Shown one piece after another: positions 51,501 to 59,680 of a stretch of DNA of 64,000 nucleotides. The notes beneath the pieces were generated by a model that saw only the letters and a list, made by a program, of their open reading frames with translations, did no database searches and was not told the origin of the DNA. The stretch is from Woeseiaceae bacterium. GTDB lineage: Bacteria > Pseudomonadota > Gammaproteobacteria > Steroidobacterales > Woeseiaceae. A program made the translations under genes and the position numbers. Positions within the stretch are counted from its first letter, which is position 1. The number at the start of each line of letters is the position of its first letter. The stretch covers positions 62,001 through 126,000 of the forward strand of contig JANQPG010000102.1 of the NCBI GenBank assembly GCA_028289545.1, given 5' to 3'.

Positions 51501-54352
51501 TAAAACACGCCTTGAATACCGAGTGCCGTCGTATACCCGTAGACCTCGTACTGTCGCAGGAAGCGGCTGCTGCTTCCGCCGTAGACGACGCTCTGCGGTT
51601 CGTCGTTGGCGTTACTGTGCTCGAGGTAGATCGTAAACGCGTCCGTAATATTGTATTTGACCGTGAAGTCCAGCTGGGTGTGTTCGCGAACGTAGTTGTC
51701 GGCGGCAGCGTCCGACGGATCCTCCAGAAGGTCGAGGTAGGCATCCCGGTAGGCGACCGACGCCCTCAGGCTCCAACGGTTTTTCTCGTAGCCGATCGAC
51801 AGGTTACCGACGGTATCGGATTGTCGTGGCAGCGGTATTTTTTCGCCTCCGCGGATACTGCCGAGATCGGCCTCACTATCAATAACCGCCGCATTGGCGC
51901 TGATCAGGAAACCGTCCCAGGGAGCGGGAAGATTGTCGAAAGACTGCTGGTAGTAAACCTCGAACCCGAGCACTTCCGCGTCGTCACCGTTGATCGGTTT
52001 GATGACTTCGGCAAACCCCGTCGACAACGGGAAGTCCGGGTCGGTACCGAGCACGTCGGCCTCGACTATGAAGTCGTCCAGCATCTTGTAGAAAACGCCG
52101 GCGCCAACAGCCGCCTGAACCCCTTCCGGATACCACGCAACCGACAGATCGAACGCCTGGGACCGGATCGGATCGAGTTCCGGGTTGCCGGCAAACACGT
52201 CACCGTCGTCGTCAATCAGGCGGTTGGCGGACTGATTGAACAGAGGGCGTACGAGTGATGCTGAGTAAGACGCACGCAGTATCACGTTGTCCGACGTGTT
52301 CCAGCGCAGATGCAGGCTCGGCAGCACATCGGAGTAGGAATTGCTGATTTTGGGCGCCAGGCTGGCCGTTTCGTTCTCGATATCGACGATCCTGCCCTGC
52401 GTCTCGAACTCGGTGTGCTCATAGCGGACTCCACCAATCAGCCGAACGTCGTCGCTCAGATCGACGGTACCCATCAGATACGCAGACGTCACGTCCTCGG
52501 ACGACTCGAAATCGCCAACGTTCGAGTCCTCGTTGGTGCCCCCGGTATCGAGACCCGTTGCACGCAAGGTATCGAGGTTCGAGAAGAAATAGCTGCTGAG
52601 CGCGTCGGCGCTAATCCTCGGCCCAAACGGCCCGAGATTGAAACCCGATTGCTCACCTTCCACAAACTGCGACAAGAACGGTACGCCACCGACACCGGCG
52701 AAGTCGTCAAACACTTCGCGATCTTCGTTGTCGGTCTTGTCGCGAAGCCTGAGCGCTGCACCGAACTTGATCGAAGCCGGGCGGTCGCCCAGCGACAGAA
52801 AACGTTTGAGATTGATCCGGAACGCCGTCTCGTCGTCCTCGGCATTCTGCTGTCGCAGCTCCAGGTCCTCGAGCGGAAACGCGCCGGGGTTCGTGAAGTC
52901 CGCCTCGGCACCGATGAACTGGACGGAGGTGGGTCCGGTGACGTAACCGACGTCGATACCGCCGGTCCTGAAGGTGGCGTCGATTCGGTTACCAACGTCC
53001 GCTTTGGCGCGAGAGTACGCGGCGCTGTAGTCGATCAGCCAGTTGCTGCTCTGGTTTTCGCCACTCAGCACCATGGACGTAATGGTCTGGTCGATCTTAC
53101 GGGTGCGGTATTCGCGATCGACGCGCGTATCGGTGAACTGCCCCGTGCCCTCACCGAGCGTACCGGCAACGAGATCGCCGCGGCCGAAGGCCACCTCGTT
53201 TCGCCGCCGGGTTTCTATGTCCTCGAAATCGCTGTGCAGTATCTGCAGCGAATACTTCGAGGTATCCGAATGCAGGTAGTCGATACTCAACGTGGCGCCC
53301 AGCCGGTCGCGGGTGATTTCGTAGGCACGCTGCTCCAGTTCGCCGAACGCGAAGAAGTCGCCGGTTGTGTCTGTCGTCAGCTCGGGCGGGCCATCCGCCT
53401 CGACGTTGTCGCTCTCGGCCTCTCGATTGAAGAAACTCACTGAAGCGGCGATGCCGAGATTCCCGGAACCTCCGTTGACGTCGAAGATATCGGTCCAGAC
53501 CACGGAGCCTTTAGGGCTGAACTCCTCGGACTCTTCGTTGTAGCTGCCTTCACCCCGAAACTGCAACGAAAAACCGCCTCGATCGAAAGCGGAAAGACTG
53601 CGGATATTGATGGCGCCGCCAATCGAATCTCCATCCATGTCGGGCGTCAGCGACTTGGTGACCTCGAGCTTCTCGAGCAGGTCCGCCGGGATGACGTCGA
53701 GCGGCACTGAACGTTCGGAACCGACCGGAGACGGAACGCGCGCACCGTTGATCGTAATGGCGTTGAAGTTTGGATCGGCGCCTCTAACAACCGGAAAACG
53801 GCCCTCACCCTGATCGCGGGTAACCGACAACCCGGGAAGCCGCTGCAGCGCTTCCGCTACGTTCTGATCCGGGAAGTTACCAATCTGATCCGACGCCACG
53901 ACAGACACGAGGGCGTCGGAAGCACGCTCCTGACTGAGCGATGCAGCCTGCCCGCCCTTTTGCCCCAGCACGACAATTTCCTCGATGTCACTACCCGTCG
54001 ATCCCGCGGCCAGTCGCGACAGAATGACGGGCTCGAGCCGGTTGGCGCTTCCCGGCGCGAACGACACCGACCGCCGGGCCGGCTCGAGGCCAACATACTC
54101 GACCTGCAGCTCGTACTCTCCGGCCGTAACCTGCGGGAAACGAAAGCGACCATCACGACCGGTCGTAACCTGCGGCCCGCTCGGTACAAGACGAACGAGC
54201 GCACCTTCGAGACCCACTTGATCTGCCGCGGCAACAACCCGGCCGGACACCGAAGCCGTTGATTCCTGGGCAATACCTGCTGTCGATTGAAACGCGAACG
54301 ACGCGAACGCAATAGCCGTGAACAATGTACGAGCTGCTGTTGTGCTTAACAT
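51500..54352 (-). CDS. TonB-dependent receptor with N-terminal carboxypeptidase-like domain
   Basis: The 950-residue protein has a signal peptide (LFTAIAFASFAFQSTAGIAQ), then a CarboxypepD_reg-like domain (ASVSGRVVAAADQVGLEGALVRLVPSG to EYELQVEYVGLEPARRSV). A TonB box region (DIEEIVVLGQ) and a plug follow (IGNFPDQNVAEALQRLPGLSVTRDQGEGRFPVVRGADPNFNAITINGARVPSP). The barrel ends YGYTTALGIQGVF. This is the TIGR01782 class of receptors. It is followed without gap by the PhoD-type phosphatase and a binding protein. GGGGGAAAGC precedes the ATG and a PHO box lies 60 bases upstream. The substrate may be an organophosphate, by context only. Confidence 0.93.
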   Translation of the reverse strand: MLSTTAARTLFTAIAFASFAFQSTAGIAQESTASVSGRVVAAADQVGLEGALVRLVPSGPQVTTGRDGRFRFPQVTAGEYELQVEYVGLEPARRSVSFAPGSANRLEPVILSRLAAGSTGSDIEEIVVLGQKGGQAASLSQERASDALVSVVASDQIGNFPDQNVAEALQRLPGLSVTRDQGEGRFPVVRGADPNFNAITINGARVPSPVGSERSVPLDVIPADLLEKLEVTKSLTPDMDGDSIGGAINIRSLSAFDRGGFSLQFRGEGSYNEESEEFSPKGSVVWTDIFDVNGGSGNLGIAASVSFFNREAESDNVEADGPPELTTDTTGDFFAFGELEQRAYEITRDRLGATLSIDYLHSDTSKYSLQILHSDFEDIETRRRNEVAFGRGDLVAGTLGEGTGQFTDTRVDREYRTRKIDQTITSMVLSGENQSSNWLIDYSAAYSRAKADVGNRIDATFRTGGIDVGYVTGPTSVQFIGAEADFTNPGAFPLEDLELRQQNAEDDETAFRINLKRFLSLGDRPASIKFGAALRLRDKTDNEDREVFDDFAGVGGVPFLSQFVEGEQSGFNLGPFGPRISADALSSYFFSNLDTLRATGLDTGGTNEDSNVGDFESSEDVTSAYLMGTVDLSDDVRLIGGVRYEHTEFETQGRIVDIENETASLAPKISNSYSDVLPSLHLRWNTSDNVILRASYSASLVRPLFNQSANRLIDDDGDVFAGNPELDPIRSQAFDLSVAWYPEGVQAAVGAGVFYKMLDDFIVEADVLGTDPDFPLSTGFAEVIKPINGDDAEVLGFEVYYQQSFDNLPAPWDGFLISANAAVIDSEADLGSIRGGEKIPLPRQSDTVGNLSIGYEKNRWSLRASVAYRDAYLDLLEDPSDAAADNYVREHTQLDFTVKYNITDAFTIYLEHSNANDEPQSVVYGGSSSRFLRQYEVYGYTTALGIQGVF

Positions 54353-54411
54353 TGCTTTCCCCCAATGCCTGCCATGATGTAACCACAGGCTGCCGACCTT
54401 ACTGCGTCAAA

Positions 54412-54429
54412 CTGTCACCAGCCTGTCAC
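54412..54429 (+). promoter_or_regulatory. PHO box (two CTGTCAC repeats, 11-bp period)
   Basis: CTGTCAC at 54412-54418 and 54423-54429, separated by CAGC, match the PhoB consensus CTGTCAT-N4-CTGTCAC in both unit and spacing. It lies in the 97-base gap before the TonB receptor-phoD-binding protein series. On the coding (minus) strand the repeats read as GTGACAG, so the box is reversed relative to most E. coli examples. Confidence 0.65.
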
Positions 54430-54449
54430 TCGCTTACGGATTGCACACA

Positions 54450-55949
54450 TCAATCGGTAACCGCGCGCCGCCATCGTTTACGCAACACGGGAAGCAGCAC
54501 GATCAGCACCGTCAAGACCATAATCAGCAGCGTAATTGGCCTCTCCCAAACGAAAGAGAACGAATCATCATAAAGGACCATTGATCGCCGCAGGTTGGTT
54601 TCCAACAGCCCGCCGAGTGTAAAGCCGACAATCATTGGTGCCATCGGATACCGGAATCGTCGTAACACAACCGCAACAGCGCCGAAGGCAATCATTAGGT
54701 AAAGGTCGAAGACGTTGAAGGAAACCAGGTAAACGCCAACCAGACAGAAGAACACGATCAACGGCACAAGGAAGGTTTGAGGCAATGCGAGAATTCGGGC
54801 GAAGTACGGGATGAGCGGTAGATTCAGAATCAACAACACAACGTTGCCAACGTACATGGACACGATCACGCCCCAAAAGACATCTGGCCTATCGACGAAC
54901 AGAGACGGTCCCGGGTTGATCCCGTAGGAAATCAACGCGCCGAGCATCACTGCCGTGGTCGCCGAGCCTGGCACACCCAGAGTCAGTAGCGGCACAAAAG
55001 AGCCGGAGGACGCTGCGTTGTTTGCGCTTTCGGGAGCCGCCAGACCGCGCAGCGAACCCTTGCCAAACTCTTTCTGTGCTTTCGGTGCGGCCAGATTGCG
55101 CTCGAACGCGTAACTCATAAACGATGCAATCGTCGCCCCCGCTCCCGGCAGAACGCCAATCAAAAAGCCGAGCAACGAAGAACGCCCGATAGCGGGAGCG
55201 ACGTCTTGTACTTCTTTGCGCGAAAGCTTGAGGCTGCCCATGTCGGCAAGCTTGTTCGTCGTCTGACGAGTCTCGCCGTTCAGCGCTGCAAGCAGGACTT
55301 CGGACAGCGCAAACGCCGCCATTGCGAGCAACAGAAAACTGATTCCGTCCAGAAGATCCAGGCGGCCGAAAGTGAACCGCATAACTCCGTCCGTGCGATC
55401 CGTCCCGACGGTGGCCAGCATCAATCCGACAACGGCCATGAGCGTGGACTTCGCGAAACCACCCTCGCCGGCGAATGCCGTTACCGCGATCAGCCCCAGA
55501 ACCATCAGCGCGAAGTATTCGGGCGACTGGAACGACAGGCTGACCGTCGCCAGCGCCGGCGCCGCGACGAGCAGCATCACGGCTGCCAGCGTCCCTCCGG
55601 AGAACGATGCGTAGGCCGCAACCGCCAGCGCCTTGCCGGCCGCACCGCTTCGCGCCAACGGGAATCCGTCGAAGGTTGTCGCAACGGTGCCCGCAACCCC
55701 TGGTGCGTTCAGGAGAATTGCGGACGTCGAGCCGCCGAAGACCGCGCCATAGTAGACGCCGGCCAGGAGAATCAGCGCTCCGGCGGGGTCGAACGCATAG
55801 GTAACCGGGATTAGCAGCGCAATCGCGGACACCGGCCCTAGGCCGGGCAACATACCGATCAAGGTGCCTGCGAAACAGCCCGCGGAGACCAGCAACAGGT
55901 TTGTCGGCCGCGTTGCGACCTCGAGGCCAGCCATGATGCCGTCGAACAC
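54450..55949 (-). CDS. tctA: Tripartite tricarboxylate transporter, large permease TctA
   Basis: The 499-residue protein has about 11-12 membrane helices. The family marks are GCFAGTLIGMLPGLGPVSAIALLIPVTYAFDPAGALILLAGVYYGAVFGGSTSAILLNAPG near the start and GVLPGAGATIASFMSYAFERNLAAPK with AAPESANNAASSGSFVPLLTLGVPGSATTAVMLGAL in the second half. The start is GTG at 55949, four bases from the tctB stop; ATG at 55934 is an alternative. With TctB and TctC it forms a binding-protein-dependent secondary importer for carboxylates such as citrate. The substrate is not defined by sequence. Confidence 0.96.
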   Translation of the reverse strand: MFDGIMAGLEVATRPTNLLLVSAGCFAGTLIGMLPGLGPVSAIALLIPVTYAFDPAGALILLAGVYYGAVFGGSTSAILLNAPGVAGTVATTFDGFPLARSGAAGKALAVAAYASFSGGTLAAVMLLVAAPALATVSLSFQSPEYFALMVLGLIAVTAFAGEGGFAKSTLMAVVGLMLATVGTDRTDGVMRFTFGRLDLLDGISFLLLAMAAFALSEVLLAALNGETRQTTNKLADMGSLKLSRKEVQDVAPAIGRSSLLGFLIGVLPGAGATIASFMSYAFERNLAAPKAQKEFGKGSLRGLAAPESANNAASSGSFVPLLTLGVPGSATTAVMLGALISYGINPGPSLFVDRPDVFWGVIVSMYVGNVVLLILNLPLIPYFARILALPQTFLVPLIVFFCLVGVYLVSFNVFDLYLMIAFGAVAVVLRRFRYPMAPMIVGFTLGGLLETNLRRSMVLYDDSFSFVWERPITLLIMVLTVLIVLLPVLRKRWRRAVTD

Positions 55950-55952
55950 GGC

Positions 55953-56426
55953 CTACGCCCCCGGCCAGCTGAAAGAAGGCAGGTGGATGTCCAGCGCGAA
56001 CTCCAGCAAAGCCCAGAAGATGAGCGGTGGTGCAACCGCTGCCGCGATCAGCGGGACCCATCGACGTTCGCCCATGACCAGCATCCCGGCGGCGAGAAAC
56101 AGGGTTGTCGAGACGATGAACCCGGTACGCTCCAGCAAAAAGCTGTATGCAACGGAAACGGCAATGAGCGCCGCGAAACGCAGCCAATCCAGTTGCCTCC
56201 TTACGGGTTGACCGGCCTCCTCTGCCTCGGCATCGGCACCTGCTTTGACGGCAATGTAGAGCGCGCAAAGCAGGCCCACTATCGTCAATCCATACGGAAA
56301 GGATCGACTCGTAATGAGTTCATGCTCGCGCCCGGGAAACACGGCTATCGTTGTCGCCGACAGTCCGTAGAACAGGCAGAACGCCACGAACGCCAGCGCC
56401 ATCAGGCGCTCACTGAAGGCCTTCAT
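55953..56426 (-). CDS. tctB: Tripartite tricarboxylate transporter, small permease TctB
   Basis: From the ATG at 56426, which overlaps the tctC stop (ATGA), the protein has 157 residues with four membrane helices (ALAFVAFCLFYGLSATTIA, YGLTIVGLLCALYIAV, FAALIAVSVAYSFLL, WVPLIAAAVAPPLIFWALLEFAL). This is the standard small subunit length and layout. The upstream extension of the frame to 56600 lies inside tctC and has no TctB character. GAAGGCGG precedes the start. It works with TctA and TctC. Confidence 0.92.
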   Translation of the reverse strand: MKAFSERLMALAFVAFCLFYGLSATTIAVFPGREHELITSRSFPYGLTIVGLLCALYIAVKAGADAEAEEAGQPVRRQLDWLRFAALIAVSVAYSFLLERTGFIVSTTLFLAAGMLVMGERRWVPLIAAAVAPPLIFWALLEFALDIHLPSFSWPGA

Positions 56427-57457
56427 TGCGTCGCCGCCTTCTTTCCGGCTCGGACCGAATCCATAAGCCGGTCGAGCTGCCGGCGATTGTCGCGAAGAAA
56501 CGCGTCGAACGCCGTCCCTCGTCGGACAAAATTGGTGAGCGCCAACCTGGAACGCTGTGTTTCCCACTCGGGCGTCCGGGTCATCGTTTCGATGACGCAT
56601 GCAATGCGCTTACGCTCATCTTCCGTCATCCCCGGGGGACCGAAGAAACCTCGCCAGTTGGCGAACTCGGCGTCGACGCCCAGTTCCAGCAGGGTTGGCA
56701 CCTCCGGCAACTCCGGGAGCCGCTCTGGCGACGTGATCGCCAGTATCCTTACCTGGCCTTGATCGGACGCTGCCGCCACTTCGGAGACACCGGTGGACAG
56801 CACCTGTGTTTCGCCCGATAGCAGGCTGGTCAGGGCTTGCCCGCCGGCGTCGTAGGCAACGTAGGGGACACGTCCCGCTGGATGGCCCGCGGCAATCATT
56901 GCCAGCTCGAGTACGAGATGGTCCATGCCGCCGCGAACGGAGCCGCCCGCAACCTTGTTCTGCCTGGGGTTTTCCGCCACTGCGGTGCTCAACTGCGCAA
57001 AATCCTGTAGCGGGGAATCGGCACGTACGACTAGCGCGCCGTAGTCGGCAACAACGCTCGCGATCGGCACGAGTTCATCGATATCCTGCGGCAGGAGACC
57101 GCCGAGCGACCGGATGACGAGCGCCGTGGAACCGACAAAAACCGTATTCTGCTGCCGGCCCGCGGTCTCGATAAAGTGCGCAATGGCGACACCGCCGCCG
57201 CCTCCGGAACGGTTCTCGTAGCTCACCCGGGCCGCCAGCCCTGAACGGCGCAGCGCCTCGCCCACCGCACGCGCCGTGCTGTCCCAGCCGCCGCCAGCGC
57301 CGCCCGGAACGAGGAAATGCAGTCTGGCCATATCCGCCGGCGTATCGCCCGTGGCATCACACGCTTCCGCCGCAACACCCTGCAGGCAAACGTACGCAAG
57401 CAAGACTGCGCAAAAACAAGAGCGGCGTAGGAAAAGCGGTTTCAATATCGATGGCAT
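56423..57457 (-). CDS. tctC: Tripartite tricarboxylate transporter, substrate-binding protein TctC
   Basis: The 344-residue protein has a signal peptide (SCFCAVLLAYVCLQGVAAEA) and the TctC/Bug fold: LHFLVPGGAGGGWDSTARAVGEALRRSG, VSYENRSGGGGGVAIAHFIE, GSVRGGMDHLVLELAMIAAGHPAGRVPYVAYDAGGQALTSLLSGETQVLSTGVSE and LPEVPTLLELGVDAEFANWRGFFGPPGMTEDER. It captures a carboxylated solute in the periplasm for TctAB. It is the first gene of tctCBA and is divergent from tctDE, with 78 bases between the starts. Confidence 0.95.
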   Translation of the reverse strand: MPSILKPLFLRRSCFCAVLLAYVCLQGVAAEACDATGDTPADMARLHFLVPGGAGGGWDSTARAVGEALRRSGLAARVSYENRSGGGGGVAIAHFIETAGRQQNTVFVGSTALVIRSLGGLLPQDIDELVPIASVVADYGALVVRADSPLQDFAQLSTAVAENPRQNKVAGGSVRGGMDHLVLELAMIAAGHPAGRVPYVAYDAGGQALTSLLSGETQVLSTGVSEVAAASDQGQVRILAITSPERLPELPEVPTLLELGVDAEFANWRGFFGPPGMTEDERKRIACVIETMTRTPEWETQRSRLALTNFVRRGTAFDAFLRDNRRQLDRLMDSVRAGKKAATQ

Positions 57458-57485
57458 CGAGCAAATTGTCTTTCGGCGGTTACGA

Positions 57486-57511
57486 TGTCATGTTATATCG
57501 GCAACCTGACA
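57486..57511. promoter_or_regulatory. Inverted repeat TGTCA-N16-TGACA between tctC and tctD
   Basis: TGTCA (57486-57490) and TGACA (57507-57511) face each other in the short divergent region, around the AT-rich GTTATATCG. It could be a response-regulator site for both directions. Short arms make it only suggestive. Confidence 0.3.
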
Positions 57512-57535
57512 GGACCCTTTCACGCGGGAAAGCCC

Positions 57536-58204
57536 ATGAGAATCCTGCTCATAGAAGACGATAGCTCGCTAGCCGAAGCATTGCGAAAGGCCCTGCAACA
57601 GCAGAACTACGCGGTTGACGTCGCGGCGGACGGACTATCGGCGAGCCATTTCCTCGCCGTGGAATCGTTTGACCTCGTCATCCTGGATCTTGGCCTGCCG
57701 AAGCTTGGCGGTCAGGAGGTTCTGCGGCGGCTTCGGGATGCGGGCAACCTGACGCCGGTCATCATACTGACCGCAAGGAAATCGCTCGGCCACAAAATCG
57801 AGGGACTCGACCTCGGTGCCGACGACTACATAACGAAGCCGTTCAGCCTGGAGGAATTGCTTGCCAGGGTTCGGGCCATACTGCGCCGTGGCGTCAACCA
57901 GAGCGCCCCAACCTTGACGCACGGGCGCCTCGTCTTCGACACCGTGTCCCGAACGGTACGAATCGACGACCAGGAGGCTCAGCTCCGGGCCCGCGAGCTG
58001 GGCTTGCTCGAAGCGCTGCTTCGATCGACGGGGCGGGTTATCACAAAACAACAGCTGGCGGAGCATCTTTACGGCCTCGACGAGTCCATTGGCGACAATG
58101 CCATCGAGGTGTACATCAGCCGGCTCCGAAAAAAGCTGCCGTCACATTCGTTTTCACTTCGGACCATTCGCGGCATCGGTTACGTTCTCGAGTCGCCTGA
58201 ATGA
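57536..58204 (+). CDS. tctD: OmpR-family response regulator TctD
   Basis: From the ATG at 57536 (GGGAAAG upstream) the protein has 222 residues; the open frame begins at 57485 but the usual start is MRILLIEDD. The receiver domain has the acidic pocket (Glu7, Asp8, Asp9), phospho-acceptor Asp51 (DLVILDLGLP) and Lys101 (ITKPFS). The winged-helix output domain spans about 125-220 (LGLLEALLRSTGRVITKQQLAEHLYGLDESIGDNAIEVYISRLRKKL). It probably activates tctCBA in response to the neighbouring kinase. Its stop overlaps the kinase start (ATGA). Confidence 0.94.
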   Translation: MRILLIEDDSSLAEALRKALQQQNYAVDVAADGLSASHFLAVESFDLVILDLGLPKLGGQEVLRRLRDAGNLTPVIILTARKSLGHKIEGLDLGADDYITKPFSLEELLARVRAILRRGVNQSAPTLTHGRLVFDTVSRTVRIDDQEAQLRARELGLLEALLRSTGRVITKQQLAEHLYGLDESIGDNAIEVYISRLRKKLPSHSFSLRTIRGIGYVLESPE

Positions 58205-59583
58205 ATCTGTCCGTTCGCACGACGGTTATCGTCTGGCTTTGCGTGCCGCTGGTGTTAGCCGCAGCGCTGCTCCTGTTCGACAATTATCGTAATGCATTGC
58301 ATTCCGCCAACAGCGCCTACGACAACGCCCTGTATGCGTCGGCGCTGGCGATTGCGGATCGAGTCGTTCTGGACGGCGAGGAACTGGAAGTCGATCTTCC
58401 TTACATTGCGCTGGAAATGCTCTCCGCGGCCAGCGAAGACCACGTTTACTACAAGGTCGTCTCCGGTGACGGCTCGCTGGTAACGGGGTACAAGGATTTG
58501 CCGAGTGCCGATGCGGAACCGGAATCCCTCGACGGGGACGCGGCGTTTTTCGAGTCCCGGTTCCGCAATCAGGTCGTGAGAGTTGCCGAGATAGAACGGA
58601 GCATACAAAGGCAGTCCCGAAGCATCTTTTTCGACGTTGTGGTTGCCCAGACCGTCGGGGAGAGAGACAAGCTCGCAAGGGAATTGACCGTATTGTACGG
58701 ATCACGTTACCTGTTGCTGGTCATTGTCGTCATTGCGGCCGCCTGGATCAGCGCCAGCATGGCGCTGAAGCCCTTGAAGCGACTGCAGCACTCGCTGGAA
58801 AAGCGCTCGAATCACGACCTGACACCTATAGAAGTGTCTGCCGCCCCCGAGATCGACGTCGTCGTTGCCGCAATAAACCGGCTTATGGAACGCCTGAGAG
58901 AGAGCTTCCTCGACGTCAGAGCACTGGTCGACGATGCATCGCATCAGCTGCGAACGCCCATTGCGTCGCTGAAAACCCAGATTGAGGTTGCACTCGCGGA
59001 GGACAATCCGGAGAAGATCAAGGAATCTCTCAACACCCTGCTCGACACGGCAAACCGCACCGGCCGTCTGGCGGAACAACTGCTGACGCATACCAAGACG
59101 TCGGAGATGCCAGACTTCGAAAACACGAACCTTAGCGAGCTACTCGAGGGTGTGGTCCGCGGTTGGGTTATCCGTGCTCTCGAATCGGACATTGACCTTG
59201 GCCTCGAGCACACCGACGACAAGATCTGTATCGCCTGCAGCCCGACGCTTCTAGAGGAAGCGCTCAACAATCTTCTGCACAACGCCATTCAGTATTGCCC
59301 CGCGGGCACGTCGGTCACCGTTCGCCTGTACCGTTCTTCCGGCAAGGTGAACATCGAGGTAGAGGACAACGGCCCCGGAATTGCGGAGGCCGACAGAAGT
59401 GATGCGCTGAAGCGGTTTCGCAGAATCAACCCGGCGGACACGATAGGCTGCGGCCTCGGCCTCGCGATCGCGGCGGAAGTTGTCGAGCTTCACCACGGGA
59501 AACTGTCGCTGCTTGACGCCGACAGCAGCAGTGGACTCAAGGTTCTGATCGAGATACCGGACGCCGATCGAGCGACGGAGTGA
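58201..59583 (+). CDS. tctE: Sensor histidine kinase TctE
   Basis: The 460-residue protein has two membrane helices (VIVWLCVPLVLAAALLLF, 9-26, and YLLLVIVVIAAAWISASMAL, 170-189) around a 140-residue periplasmic domain of the 2CSK_N type (SAYDNALYASALAIADRV, YYKVVSGDGSLVTGYKDLP). A HAMP-like linker follows, then the H-box DDASHQLRTPIASLKTQ with His248, N-box EEALNNLLHNAIQYC and G-boxes DNGPGIAEADR and GCGLGLAI. It senses an extracytoplasmic carboxylate or a loaded binding protein and phosphorylates TctD. Start overlaps tctD stop by four bases. Confidence 0.94.
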   Translation: MNLSVRTTVIVWLCVPLVLAAALLLFDNYRNALHSANSAYDNALYASALAIADRVVLDGEELEVDLPYIALEMLSAASEDHVYYKVVSGDGSLVTGYKDLPSADAEPESLDGDAAFFESRFRNQVVRVAEIERSIQRQSRSIFFDVVVAQTVGERDKLARELTVLYGSRYLLLVIVVIAAAWISASMALKPLKRLQHSLEKRSNHDLTPIEVSAAPEIDVVVAAINRLMERLRESFLDVRALVDDASHQLRTPIASLKTQIEVALAEDNPEKIKESLNTLLDTANRTGRLAEQLLTHTKTSEMPDFENTNLSELLEGVVRGWVIRALESDIDLGLEHTDDKICIACSPTLLEEALNNLLHNAIQYCPAGTSVTVRLYRSSGKVNIEVEDNGPGIAEADRSDALKRFRRINPADTIGCGLGLAIAAEVVELHHGKLSLLDADSSSGLKVLIEIPDADRATE

Positions 59584-59680
59584 TCTGACCTGCCCGATAT
59601 CCTCGTTCCCTTACGGATCTGACCGCGGCGGGACTCTTTACGAGTATCGACACACCCTGCGCACACGCGATGGAGACGCC

